Shown: positions 23,110 through 34,480, numbered from the stretch's first letter. The stretch: DNA of 64,000 bases from Furcasterigmium furcatum (GCA_001599815.1 BCIA01000007.1:496001-560000), one strand, 5' to 3'. Made by a program: numbers and translations. The notes: generated by a model from the sequence alone, not told the origin.

Positions 23110-23818
23110 TTAAACCAGGTCCTGGATGTACAAGCCGTAACCAACACCAGCTTGCTGGTGCTCATGACTAGAGTGGACACACATGGTGCGGCCGTCCGGG
23201 CTGACGACTGGGTTCCCAGCTTTCCAGGACACGGTGCTGTTGAAGAAGGTCAGTCGTTCCCAGTCGGTGCTGTTGGGCTCCATGCCCATGCGGGAAATCT
23301 CAATCCCCAGCACGCTAGGCGTGTTCTCGCCCTTGACTGACACGGCCGACTCGACGAGCACATACTGCTCGTTAGGGTAGATTCCCTCAACCTCATTGCA
23401 CTCGGCCTCAACATCGCGGTAGACGACGCGCGTACCCGTCTCGATATTGACGCCCTCAACCCAGGCGTAGTGGTTCGTCGGGTGCGTGCTGTAGCAGCTG
23501 AATATGATCTCCGTATCGTTGTTGTAGAAGTCCCGCGGCTCGAGCGTGCCGCAAGTTCGTCAGGCATACGCGGGGTAGATCTCGGGAGTAGCGTACGTGT
23601 AAAAGACGGCGTCAATGTGCTTCCCACCTCCCCCTCCCTCGTTGTCCTGGCCTGAACTACACTTCAACGTCTGGTCCCTTGAGCAATCTTCATATTCAGC
23701 TACCGAGACGGGGCTGCATAAGCTCATTGCCGAGATAAACGGGGACGACAAAGAGCCCTCCTAGTCTATCCGCCGAAAATGCCATCGCGACAGATACACG
23801 TAAAAGTACCAGCCACAT
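23110..23818 (-). pseudogene. disrupted TolB-like beta-propeller gene (C-terminal half)
   Basis: One minus-strand frame carries good coding sequence from about 23651 down to the TAA at 23110, interrupted by a TGA at 23560-23562 (after EIYPAYA, before RTCGTLEPRDFY). The C-terminal part has NPVVSPDGRTMCVHSSHEHQ followed by AGVGYGLYI, resembling PD40/TolB-type propeller blades of fungal secreted proteins such as saponin-hydrolase-like enzymes. A possible 5' exon (ATG 23818 to 23704, MWLVLLRVSVAMAF) joins in phase over a 52-nt intron with a weak GTAGCT donor. Even so the product would be only about 217 residues, shorter than a whole propeller. I interpret it as a truncated gene with a premature stop; a sequence error at the TGA is the alternative. 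Confidence 0.55.
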
Positions 23819-25650
23819 TTCTGCCACGGAATGCAACCTCAGCCTAGCCATCGGAATCTGTCCCCCAGCTGTTGGAAACCAAAGAATACTCTAATCTCCA
23901 TCCCGCTGTGAGATTCCTACTACTTTTAGTGATCGACTCGTATCTGTCGCAACCCTCAGCACCACCGTAGAGCGCCGCCATACGGATGTTATCCCATTGC
24001 AGCATGTGTCATGTGGACATCACGCCCTCTTCGCCCGGCCAATGCTATTTGTACTCGCCAGGAGTCTAGACAGGGCGGTGTACCGAACTTGACCCATGCC
24101 CACGGGAACCTCGTGGCCAATCCAGCGAAGACCCGGGGATCGGACAACTTCCGCGATGCCTCTCGACTGCTCCGAAGAACTGCCATGGCAGGCGTGCTGG
24201 TGTGGTGGCGTCTGGGCAACCATCCAATCCGCAAGGAAAGGGTGATATGCCATGCTGCAATTATTTAGCCGATAATCCCCCACTTTTGGTGTTGCGCAAC
24301 TCCCGCGTCCATGACTTCGGGCACTTTCATATCCATGAAGGTGCAATACAGGAGTATCTAGAGAGAAGCCGTGATTTCCATAGACATGTAATGTACCTCA
24401 TGGAAGCTTTTATGGTGCTTTAATGCACTGCGCTCTCTTGATTCGGGGTCAGGGGCTGCAAAATGTCCAGTGAAGACATCAAGTAAAAGGAGCCATACTC
24501 ACAACACATCATCGTGTAGTAGTAGGGGCCACGATTTAGCCAGCCAATAGTGAGGGTTGCCCCTCGTGCGTCGGGACCGGTACCTCTGCCGGTCTGCGGT
24601 ACCCCAGCATTGGCAATATAAGCATTAGAAACAAGCATTGCCCGGGTCGATTGCCGGCCTGGGCAGCGGGTCAGTGACGAGCATTCGGTACCGTGCAGAT
24701 GTACAAGTTCGTGCGAATGGGTACATCTACACGGCGGACCGCCACCGTTCCCATGATCGAGTTACATTGGTTTCCTTAGGATGCTCTTGGGAAACTGAGA
24801 ACGGTCACCTGGTGAGTTGGTCGCGCCGACATTCCGGGGCGCGCAACTCGTCCTACATGGGGACCATGAACCCAACTGGAGGGGCCATGCCTGCGGACGT
24901 CCACATCGAACCCGAACGCCCCCACGGTTCCCTACAAGCAATTCTTCATGGCCCTCTTTCCTTGCCCTTCTCCCTGGCCGAGCCCTAGTTCGTGTCCCGT
25001 CTGGCTAGATACTGTCCCTTGACGGGCCTCCCGGCATTGTCGACGGCTTCATGCCACCATTAGTCGTCTGTTGACTGATGAGTAGGGTAGCAATATCGAA
25101 TCTTATGACAAGAGATGAGCTGGCAAGGTACATACAGCCATTTCCTGTCAGCTGAATCGGCCCAGCTCCAACCGCGGGGAACCCTGCCTCGTCATCAGTC
25201 CGCCAACGGTTCCCGGGCGGTATTGACCCCTTGATGCCCGGCGCCAGACACCATCACCAGAGGAGGGGTTGCACGATGGCAATGCAATGCCTCATTCATC
25301 CAGTTACGCCGGTTTAACCCCAATTTTAGCCGTAAAATCGTCAAATGAATCCATTGAGATCCAGGGCATCAACCAATTCGGACGAGGAAGGGCCCTTGCT
25401 CAGGCTGGATCATGGGGCACATGAGCTCTCCCGTTCGGGAGGAGGGTCCGAAGGGTATGCGGTCCGAGAAAGCTTGGGCTTCTGAAGAAGGTCACTAAAA
25501 GCCAGCGATTCCTCTTCCTAATTGTCTCTCCCCGTCAGCTTACTCTCGTGTCTATTGTGTGTTGACACGTCTTCATCCGTCTCGCGTTCTCCCCGAAGCA
25601 ACCCTTTCAGACATCAATTGCTAGAGGCACTGCCTCATCGACGAGCCAAG
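23819..25650. other. long intergenic region upstream of a sugar transporter
   Basis: About 1.8 kb without a supported gene. A GCGGGG at about 25176 matches the CreA/Cre1 consensus SYGGRG, which would fit carbon repression of the transporter downstream; a single site is weak evidence. Short open frames near 24000-25000 look spurious. Confidence 0.4.
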
Positions 25651-27340
25651 ATGGTCTTCAATCTCAAGGACCGCAAGGTCGATGACAACATCCAGATTGC
25701 TCAGGCCGAGGCTCCCAAGTTCGAGAAGGTCTACTGGACCAAGGAGCCTCATCTGAGGAAGCTCTACTTCCTCACCATCTTCTTGATGATCGCCTCTGCC
25801 ACCACCGGCTACGATGGCATGCTCGTCAACACTTCTCAGCAGATCCAGCTCTGGAAGGACTTCTTTGGCGACGACGTCAAGGACGACCAGAGACTTGGCG
25901 TCCTCATCAACATGTTCAATATCGGTTCCATCGTCTCGTTCTTCATCACGCCCTACGTTGCCGACAACTACGGCCGAAAGACAGCCATTTCCATCGGGTG
26001 TGTCCTCATGATTGCCGGTGGCTGCATCACCGCTTTCTGCAACGGCTGGGGAAGTGAGTAGTCGAAGAGCCCATGCTGGGGATCCTTGCAACCAAAAAGG
26101 ACTAACCACGCGCTCTGCAGTGTACATCGCGGGTCGATTTGTCTTGGGCTTTGGAAACTCTCTCGCTCAGATGTCGTCCCCTCTCCTCCTCACTGAGATC
26201 TGCCACCCCCAGCATCGTGGCCCCGTGACCGCTATTTACAATTGTCTGTGGAATCTCGGATCTCTCATTGTCACCGCCATTGGCTGGGGCACCTCTTTCG
26301 TCAACAACGAGTGGTCTTGGAGGTCCATCACCTTCATCCAGATCGTCCCCTCTCTCATTCAGATTGGCGGCATCTGGTTCCTCCCCGAGTCTCCTCGATA
26401 TCTGGTCAACAAGGACCGATCCGACGAGGCTCTCGAGGTCCTAGCAAAGTGGCACGGTGGTGGCGATGTCAACAACGCTACGGTACAGTTCCAATATCGC
26501 GAGATCAAGGAGACGATCAACATGGAGAAGACAGCCAACAAGAGCACCACCTACGCGGACTTCTTCCGCACAAAGGGGAACCTGTGGCGTCTTGCCATTG
26601 TCATCTCGCTCGGCATCATCTCCCAGTACTCCGGCAACGCGCTCTTCTCCAACTACATGGACATGATCTATGAGGGCGCCGGTATCTCCTCGCAGAACCA
26701 GAAGCTCGCCATGTCCACCGGCAAGGCCATCCTAGATCTTAGCTGCGCCGTCGCTGCCGCGCTGACCGTGGACTACTTCGGCCGTCGCCCGCTCTTCCTG
26801 ACAGCCATCACGGGCATGGTAGTCTCCTTCATCTGCTGGACCATCTCGGGCGCCGTCTACGAGAACTCGGAGAACGCAGCGGGCGAGGCCCAGAACGCCT
26901 CAGCCGGCTACGCCCAGCTGGTCTTCATCTGGATCTTCGGCATCTTCTACGACATCGGCTTCTCCGGGCTCCTCGTCGCCTACGCCCTCGAGGTCCTCCC
27001 CTTCCACCTCCGCGCCAAGGGCATGATGATCCTCAACATCACCATCCAAGCCATCCTCGCCCTCAGCAATCAGACCAACATGCGCGCCTGGAACTCGTTC
27101 CCGAACCACTGGAACTTCATGCTCTTCTACACCCTCTGGGACTTCTGCGAGCTCATCTTCGTCTACTTCTTCTACGTCGAGACCAAGGGCCCGACCCTCG
27201 AGGAGATCGCGCGCATCTTCGACGGCGACGACGCCGTTGCGCACATCAACCTCGACCAGGTCGAGAAGGAGATCCACGCCAATGATCACGAGAAAGACAT
27301 CAACATTCGCGCAGCTCAGACCGAAAAGACGGCTGCTTAG
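25651..27340 (+). CDS. MFS sugar transporter (lactose/cellobiose-permease-like)
   Basis: Two exons (25651-26053 and 26121-27340) encode 540 residues with about twelve membrane segments. Sugar-porter motifs are ATTGYDGMLVN in TM1, YVADNYGRKTA, AGRFVLGFGN, PESPRYLV, DYFGRRPLFL and the C-terminal VETKGPTLEEIARIFDGDDA. The VETKG..LEEI ending is common in fungal lactose/cellobiose permeases and related hexose transporters. The intron has a GTGAGT donor, CTAAC branch and CTGCAG acceptor and restores GMYIAGRF. The ATG at 25651 lies in a good context; an earlier frame start adds a non-conserved extension. It belongs with the AA9 LPMO and the cutinase-like gene that follow. The transported sugar is not certain. 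Confidence 0.9.
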
Positions 27341-28401
27341 GTGTCTCTTGTCCTTCATTGTTGGAGCAGTTCGAATGACACTGATCAGCTGAAGCAAACG
27401 TAAGAAAACCAGAAAACCAAACACAACAAGGGAGTAGCAAAAGGTTAATGAGATTGTCTGGAGGATATAATCAGTTTCGATGGAGCTGAAATATTGCGCT
27501 CGTTATGAATCCTGTGACGAAGGCATCGGTTAGCTGAATTCAACCACTGAGCCGCCCTGCCATGCATCTTCCTTATTTGTGCCATATATGACCTTGCAAA
27601 GAGGCTTAATTTAGAAACTGCCAAGGCTTGCCCCGGGATTTTCGGCATTTCCTTGGATTTCCGGGGCGTCTGCATGCGAGGTTTTCGGGCCTTTGCATCT
27701 ACGTCCGCCACTCCCGCAATACCGGGCGTCGTGGGCAACGCCGGCTTCGCTGAGCCCGCCCTCGCCCATAATTTAATCATGAACGTATTATTGCATCGCA
27801 ATATCTTCGAGACGCGGGGTAGAATGGCCAACCCTCCCCATGGGGTTGCGTGCTCTGCCGAAAGGGCATCTGAAGAGGCCTCGGCGTCTCTGCTTCCGGT
27901 TGCGCAACGTCGCGAACTTCTGAGTCGATGTGAGGAATCCTGATGAATTATCGTGACATTTCATTCGGTGGCAATCATTTGATCTATATTATATTGCGAC
28001 AAGGAAGCTAGCGACGCCTTCGGGGTGGCGGAGGATCGCCGTCCGTCGGCCCTCGCCCGATGCCCAATGGGACACTCTGCGGTGTTGATTATTGGTTGCA
28101 TACTAAGAGACTCTAGAACGGCACTGAAGATGACCTTACATCCTTCGATGCGTAGTCAGAGGCTTTGGAAGGCTCCGAGTGGCTCGCGGTGTGATCGACA
28201 CTGCGGCTTTGCATGATGTCGCGATGCCACGCAAGACGACTGAATGCCTCCAATACCCGGGAGAGTCAGTCGGGCGTCGGTGAGGTCTCAAGTTGAAAGA
28301 AATAGTATAAAATCATGTAGATCCTTTCGTATAAGGTTGGTCTTGCCCAGCAGATCTACATCATCCCAGTTCTTAGTCTTTACCATATCTGATTCTTCAC
28401 G
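27341..28401. other. intergenic region upstream of the AA9 gene
   Basis: No gene is supported. It contains the transporter 3' flank and the AA9 promoter. A GCGGAG near 28029 matches the SYGGRG carbon-repressor consensus, with low information value. Confidence 0.4.
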
Positions 28402-29193
28402 ATGCGCTCCATCACCGCCCTCCTCGGCCTGGCAGCTTGCCTGCCTCAGCTTGTGTCGGCCCACGGCTTCGTCCGCGGCGTCAGGGTCAACGGCATTTGG
28501 ACTGCCACCTCCGACCCGGTCTGGTTCTACCACCCTCCCGGCCAGTCTCCCGCCACCGCCGGTTGGGATTCCCTCAACCAGGACCTCGGGTTCGTTGAGC
28601 CCGCCCGCTTCGGATCCAACGACATTGCTTGCCACAAGAGCGCCACGGCTGGCAAGAACTTCATCAACGTCAACGCCGGCCAGACCCTGGAGATCGAGTG
28701 GAACACCTGGCCCGAGTCGCACAAGGGCCCCATCATCGACTACATCGCCAACTACAACGGTAAGCAGCTCTGACGCGCGATACACTGGAACATGACTGAC
28801 GCAGCGAGAACAGGCGAGACCACGGCCGGAGGACTCCGCTGGAACAAGATCAGCCAGCGCGCCATCGTCAGCGGCACGACCTGGGTGACCGACAACCTGA
28901 TCAACAACAACTTCCGCACCTCGCTCACCATCCCCCGCAACCTGGCCCCCGGCACCTACGTCCTCCGCCACGAGATCATCGCCCTGCACGGCGGCTCGAG
29001 CGACAACGGCGCCCAGAACTATCCCCAGTGCCTCAACCTCCGGGTCGGCGGCTCCGGCACGGTCCGCCCTACTGGAGGAACTGTCGGAACTAGCCTCTAC
29101 ACCCGCAACCACCCCGGTATCCTATTCAACCTCTGGATTCCTTACACCAGCTACCCCTACCCCGGCCCGGCTCTCTGGACCGCGGCGAACTAA
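28402..29193 (+). CDS. AA9 lytic polysaccharide monooxygenase (GH61 family)
   Basis: Two exons (28402-28759 and 28805-29193; 45-nt intron) encode 248 residues. A signal peptide of 20 residues ends at SA, leaving His21 as residue 1 of the mature enzyme (HGFVRGV), the copper-binding His of the family. The second His lies in ESHKGPIIDY, and the axial Tyr region reads NYPQCLNLRV, with the Q-x-YPQC pattern. Known role: copper enzymes that oxidatively cleave cellulose or hemicellulose outside the cell. There is no carbohydrate-binding module or Ser/Thr linker; the protein ends soon after the catalytic domain with a Pro/Tyr-rich tail. It is flanked by a sugar porter and a cutinase-family gene. Confidence 0.92.
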
Positions 29194-29821
29194 GCGGATG
29201 ACCCGCGTCGGGATGAAGGAACACGGGATGAGGGCGAAGTGGATTTGTAGCTACCGTAGCTGAAATCTGCGGCGGAAGATGATGTTGGGCACAATATCTG
29301 CTGGTGAACTCGCCCAGGGGATCTTGCACCGATTTCATTGCATGGGAAGGCCTGCGGTTCTTCTCGTGGATCCAGGTCGAAATGATGATGGACTTCAATT
29401 GTTCTTTTGGTATCATGCATTTACACAACGCAAAATCAAATACAAGAAGCTATTATGCGCACTTGACCGTACAGACCACGGTGATGCTCGAGATGTCTGA
29501 CGGATCCATTGTCGTCCATGAATACGAGAAGGTTTGGTCGATCCCCTGCAGGCGAGATCACGGATCTGGACCAAGTCAGGGTGAACCATGGTTCGCATCA
29601 AATTTGGGCAACGTTGCAGCCGCTGGTCCGATTCACGGCGCACACGAATCTGATTCAGAAGGAGTCTATTGTATCCAGGGTCTAAAACGGAGCAATGCAT
29701 TCGTTCCCTGACGCCCCATCCACACGTTATGTACACCATGTCCGTCGATCATATGTACAGGCGGCCGTCAGGGTCGTTTCGCTCCAATACAAGGGTATCA
29801 GCAAGTGTTGTACAAATGCTC
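29194..29821. other. intergenic spacer between convergent genes
   Basis: 3' flanks of the AA9 and cutinase-like genes. Open frames here overlap neither domain nor splice signals. Nothing else was seen. Confidence 0.5.
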
Positions 29822-30903
29822 TCACATCAGGCCAATAGCAAACAGAGACGCCGCAACAGCAACTAGGAAGCCAGGCCCAACCATCGCAGCGCCGTCCGGA
29901 ACGTCCGTTTCGCTCGCCTCCTCTTCAGCAGCGCTGTTTGTCGGGCTGGCGGTGTCATTACCCCCCGGGGAGGATCCCGGGAAAGCCCCCTCGCCCGTCT
30001 CGTACCGCTGGACAATCCACTCGAGGACGTCGTCGGCATATCGGTCCAGATAGGTCTGATGCACGTCCTCCTCGGCGGCCGTGCTGAGATCGCAGTACGG
30101 ATCGCCCGCGTCGCAGAAGGAGACGATGCGGTCTCCCAGATCCTCGCAGGCGGTGTTGTTGTTGCGGTGGAAGAGCTGCGAATGTCAGCAACCACGGGTT
30201 CAGTCTGGAATGGCAGGACGCCGAGTACTCACCCCGTTGCCTTGGCCTGTGCCTCTGCTGAATTCATCATCGGCCTTGAATGTGGGGTCGCCGAACAGAG
30301 CGATGGCGACGACTGCGAGAAGCCGATGTTAGCCAGTGGAATAATGGGACGAGGTCAATGGAGGCTTACCACTCTTTTCCACAGCGTCCCTGGGCAGAGG
30401 CTCGTTTCCGCCCCAGATCGTGGGAGAGCCACAGAAGTTGTTCGTGGTGACCTGCGCACCCTGTTGTGTGTGTGAGCCAAGGCGCGTCGGCACGGGGGAA
30501 GATGGGAGGAGTCTACCTGGGAGTACCCGATCACGGCGATCTTGGAGTCGGGACACGCCGTGACATACGCTGTGAGCATCACACCGAGCGCCAGGGTGCC
30601 GAAGAGAACCGACTCAAAGTAGATGGGGTCGTCGAATGTTGCCGGGTACGGGTTGGAGGTGATGTTGGTGCCCGGGATCCTTTCGGCGATGGCCTCGCCG
30701 AGCTTGCCCGACTCGCCGGGGCCCTGCTCCTCTCCTGTGCCACGAGAGATGAACACCTGGAGTCCTTCGGCGCATTGAAATTCGGGAAATTCGGGGAGGT
30801 CAAAGTCGATATCGAAAGGGAGATCGCCTGTGTCGTTCTGGGCGACGACACTGCCGGCCGTGGCTAGCAAAGCGAGGAGAGAGAGGGAAGCCGGAGTCCG
30901 CAT
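29822..30903 (-). CDS. cutinase-family esterase with GPI anchor signal
   Basis: Four exons (30903-30517, 30460-30370, 30312-30233, 30175-29822) encode 303 residues. A signal peptide ends near VVAQ. The serine nucleophile lies in IGYSQGAQVTTN, with the first intron exactly after the Gln codon. The Asp is in CDAGDPYCDL and the His in EEDVHQTYLDRY, matching the cutinase/acetyl-xylan-esterase triad. Cys pairs (QCAEG, ACPDS, NFCGSP, CDAGDPYC) fit the fold. Unlike classical cutinases of about 220-230 residues, it continues with a Gly/Ser/Glu-rich linker and a hydrophobic C-terminal tail (VGPGFLVAVAASLFAIGLM), which looks like a GPI signal. Likely role: surface-bound hydrolysis of cutin or other ester polymers. 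The substrate is inferred only. Confidence 0.88.
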
Positions 30904-31611
30904 GTTGGCGATTGTGAGAACTGGAGAAGGTGATTCCGTAGCTATGGAACCTGATCTACGACGATCTCAGGGCGTTCGACTTGCTTTATAACCAGCTGCT
31001 GGCAGGTCTGGGGCAAGCGGCCTCCCCGAGGGACCCGACCGAGTGGAACGCAACCAGATTGCCACAATGCGCATGTCGCTGCTTTCGGGACATGGAATAG
31101 GTCAGATCCAAGTTCCTGGGCGGGCTGTGCATGGGGATGCGATCATGGTAAGGCTGCTGATGAGCGTAAGGCTGGCTGTGAGCTGGTTGGCGCCCGCGTA
31201 TCTGCAGATGTACGGGCCCGATTAGGCAAGGCTGCTGGAATCCGCGTTGAAGCTCCACGCGCAGCTGTCGATCACCAGCTCAGACAGCAGTGTTGTTGGC
31301 GGGGCCTAACAGGGTTGCTGACACATGTGAAGCTCTGTGCCATGGCTGAGCGCTCACTAACCTGCGTCACCTACGTCACTGAGCCTCAAAGCAGAGTCGG
31401 CCGTGTGCTGCTCCGTCATGAGCAAAAGTTGCCAACATGATGAGACCTCCGTCAGATCAGGCGACTGGGCGCGAAACACAGGCGACAGGTATTCGAGTGC
31501 CATGGGCTTCCATGATAGATGATCAATTCGTCCGATGGTAATGCGAAGGCATGCCAGATTTCCGTATAAACGCCGATGCTATGCAACTTGAAGAGTATTT
31601 CGGAGCAGAGC
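30904..31611. other. intergenic region, no gene seen
   Basis: Upstream region of the cutinase-like gene and 3' flank of the WBP4-like gene. No supported feature. Confidence 0.5.
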
Positions 31612-32523
31612 TCACTTCTGCCGGATGTTCTTTGGCTTTCGCTTCTTGAACATCACCGGCGCCGGGGCCTCTCCGGGCGTCTCGTCCTCGTTCTTGACCG
31701 TGGCGTCGGGTATTGTGGGTGCGGCCGTCTTCATGTTCGCCTCAAGGCCGCCTTCGTCGTCGGCCGGCTCGTCCTTAACAGCCGGCTCGTCCTTGACGAC
31801 CGGCACCGTGTTCTCTCCTTCGGCGGGACTCTCCCCGTCTCGTTTCTTCATGTCCAGATGGAATGGCTTATCCTCCACCACTTCCTCCTTCTTCGGCGGG
31901 AGCGGCCGCAGTATGTCGCCGTTCAGCAGAGCGTCGAGTTCGGTATCGGCCTCGGGCATCGTCCTCGTCCCGCCCCAGCGCTTCTGCTTCTTGAAAAGAC
32001 CTTGTAGTGCCGCCTCCTCCTCCTTATCCTCCTCGGTGACTTCTCGTTTCCGAACCCCCGCGGCCTTCGCCTCGATGCGCTCGGCGTCTGTCTTCTGATC
32101 GTTGTCGTCGATCACCCGCCGCGTCGTCACCGTCCACTCCCCCGCCATCGCCATCTCGCCACGCACCTCGGTCGGCATCGCGATTCCCATGGCCGCCAGC
32201 TGCTCCCTCTGCTTCGCGAGCTGCGACTCCGTCGCCTTCCCCGACGATTCATGACCGGGGCGCAAGCCGCCGCTGGGGCCCGCGGAGCTCGAGCCCGACG
32301 CGGTCCCAACGACGCCGTTCAGTCTCTCGACCTCGCGCCGCGCGCGCTCCTTGTCCTGCTCCTCGCGCTCATGGCCGCGGTGGAGGTCTCGCAGGAATCG
32401 CTTGAGGGAGCCCTGGTGCTTGCCCGTGGCCTCGTGGTTCTGGCGCTCGAGCTTGGTGTCGCGGACGTAGATGCTGCAGTACTTGCACCAGTACTTGGGC
32501 GTCGATTTCCAGTGTTCGGACAT
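31612..32523 (-). CDS. U1-type zinc finger protein, WBP4-like splicing factor
   Basis: A single exon encodes 303 residues. The N-terminus (HWKSTPKYWCKYCSIYVRDT, then the His of RQNHEATGKH) is the matrin/U1-C-type C2H2 finger typical of WW-domain-binding protein 4 (FBP21) and its fungal homologues, which join the spliceosome around the B complex. A charged coiled coil follows (EREEQDKERARREVERL). The middle and C-terminal parts are Lys/Glu-rich and disordered, with VKDEPAVKDEPADDE and a basic end (KKRKPKNIRQK) that could act as a nuclear signal. No WW domains are visible, unlike animal WBP4. The start at 32523 places the finger at the very N-terminus, as in homologues. Confidence 0.82.
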   Translation of the reverse strand: MSEHWKSTPKYWCKYCSIYVRDTKLERQNHEATGKHQGSLKRFLRDLHRGHEREEQDKERARREVERLNGVVGTASGSSSAGPSGGLRPGHESSGKATESQLAKQREQLAAMGIAMPTEVRGEMAMAGEWTVTTRRVIDDNDQKTDAERIEAKAAGVRKREVTEEDKEEEAALQGLFKKQKRWGGTRTMPEADTELDALLNGDILRPLPPKKEEVVEDKPFHLDMKKRDGESPAEGENTVPVVKDEPAVKDEPADDEGGLEANMKTAAPTIPDATVKNEDETPGEAPAPVMFKKRKPKNIRQK

Positions 32524-32964
32524 GACGGGAGGGTTTGTTGGTGTCGGGTGGTTGAGGTTGCGCGAGGAAAGTTGCCTGGAGTTCTTGGGAATCGACTTGA
32601 CTTTGGCAGAATTTCGACTGCTGACCGCCCACCGAAAGTATTACGTCAGCTCTGGGGAGCTTGTGGTCCGTGCAGCGGCTGCCCCACGTCTCCCCTCCAT
32701 TCCCCCTGAAAATGGGAAAGGGGCTCACCACCATCAGAAACGCGGCCTTCAAATCCAATGAATATGTTGTGACTATTTCCATAATGAACTACCAGCATTG
32801 ACCTACAGCTACTATGCGCCATCCCGATACCCCATACCAGAAACTGCCGTTTTGCTTGCCATGTCCAATCCCAAATCCGTGCACCCATGAACCCATCATT
32901 ACATCCCCCGAGGTGCATGAAAAGGCACCTCTCCGCGTCACTCAAGCCCTTCAACACATTCACT
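32524..32964. other. intergenic spacer
   Basis: Upstream of the WBP4-like gene and downstream of the PIR gene. No supported feature. Confidence 0.5.
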
Positions 32965-34480
32965 TCAGAGAACGAAGAACATGCCGGCGAGGCCAATGGC
33001 AAGCGCGACGATCGAGCCGGGGAGGACCTTGCCGCCGGCGCTGGGTGAGACCTGCTCGGGAACACCTGGAATCGAGGTGTTTGCCGGGGGCGCAGGGGGG
33101 GCCGGGGGAGCCTCGGTGGGCGCCTGGGGCTGGCCGTCGCTGATTTGGGAGACGGGTAGGCCCTCGGATGGCACGGGAGCTGGAGGAGCAGGAGGGGCCT
33201 CGGTGGGCGCCTGAGGCTGGCCGTCGCCGATCTGAGAGATGGGCTGTCCATGAGGAGGAGGAGGCGCCTCAGTGGGAGCTTGAGGCTGACCGTCGCCGAT
33301 TTGGGAGATGGGCTGACCCTCAGGAGGAGCCTCGGTAGGAGCCTGGGGCTGGCCGTCGCCGATCTGGGAGACGGGCTGTCCGTGAGGAGGAGGAGGAGGG
33401 GGTGCAGGAGGCGCCTCAGTAGGAGCCTGCGGTTGACCGTCGCTGATCTGCGTGACAGGCTGTCCTGCAGGAGGTGCCTCGGTAGGGGCTTGGGGTTGGC
33501 CGTCTCCGATCTGAGAGATGGGCTGTCCCTCGGGAGGAGCCTCAGTGGGAGCCTGCGGCTGTCCATCGCCGATCTGTGAGATGGGCTGGCCCTCAGGAGG
33601 AGCTTCGGTAGGGGCCTGGGGCTGGCCGTCCCCAATTTGAGAAATAGATTGTCCCTCAGGGGGCGCTCCAGTCGGGGCCTGGGGTTGACCGTCGCCGATC
33701 TGCGAGATGGGCTGGCCCTTTGGAGGAGCCTCGGTGGGAGCCTGCGGCTGGCCATCCCCAATCTGGGAGACGGGTTGACCTGCGGGAGCCTCTCCCGTAG
33801 GGGCCTGCAGCTGACCATCACCGATCTGGGTAACGGGCATGTTGGGAGCGACGCCAGTCGGGCCCTGGGGCTGCCCGTCAGGGATCTGGGTCACGTCCTC
33901 GCCACCGTGAGAATCATCTCCGTGGTCACCTCCGTTGTCGTCGCCCTTGTTGTCAGAGCCACCGTTGGCAGGGCTGACGGTGAAGCTGATGGCCTGGCAC
34001 TGCTTTCCGAGGTTCTTGTCGTAAAGGTTGGAGAACTTGCCCGAGGCGCACTTGTAGAAGGTCTTGGTGTCGCCGAGGGCCAGCAGGTTGTCGTCACAGA
34101 CCGAGAAGCCGCTGGTGTAGATGGCATCTCCCTGCACAGGGTTGTCGAACTGGAACTGGTGGTTGGCGACGATGGACCCAGTCCTGCCGTTGCCGTCGAG
34201 CAAGACGCCGTCTTTCAGCGTGAGAAGAAGAGGGCCGGCACCCTCTGACTGGCGTTTCTGTTTCGGCGTTAGTGTCTGCCCACGGATGAAGTGAGGCACC
34301 GCGACTTACCTCCTTGCTAGACCCTGCTCCCTCGGCCGCAACGATGGTGATCTCGAAGTCGCCATCATAGGTGCGCTTGCAGCCAGACGGGGCAGCTCCG
34401 TCGGGGGCCTTCTGCTCCGCCTGGGGGGCCGCGAGGGCACCGGCGACCAAGGCGGCCAGCACGGCGTTGGAGTTCTTCAT
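32965..34480 (-). CDS. PIR-repeat cell wall protein with GPI signal
   Basis: Two exons (34480-34310 and 34257-32965; 52-nt intron) encode 487 residues. In order: a signal peptide (to about residue 18), a four-cysteine domain (Cys34, 111, 127, 144; spacing 76-15-16) containing a KR dibasic site at residues 58-59 and DGVLLDGNGRTGSIVANHQF, an acidic Gly/Asp linker, twelve PIR-type repeats (SQIGDGQPQAPTEAPP), and a hydrophobic end (GSIVALAIGLAGMFFVL). PIR proteins of yeast attach to beta-1,3-glucan through an alkali-labile ester at the first Gln of QIGDGQ and carry a C-terminal four-Cys domain. Here the Cys domain comes first and the repeats last, and a GPI-like tail is added. It is likely a covalently linked structural protein of the cell wall. 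Confidence 0.85.
33079..33894 (-). repeat. twelve tandem PIR repeats in coding sequence
   Basis: The repeat core is [VI]-[ST]-Q-I-[GSP]-DGQ-[PL]-Q-[AG]-PT. The unit is 20-21 residues (60-63 nt) in most copies; three copies are lengthened by Pro-rich insertions. Copies 4-7 are nearly identical, which suggests recent duplication or unequal crossing-over. Confidence 0.9.
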
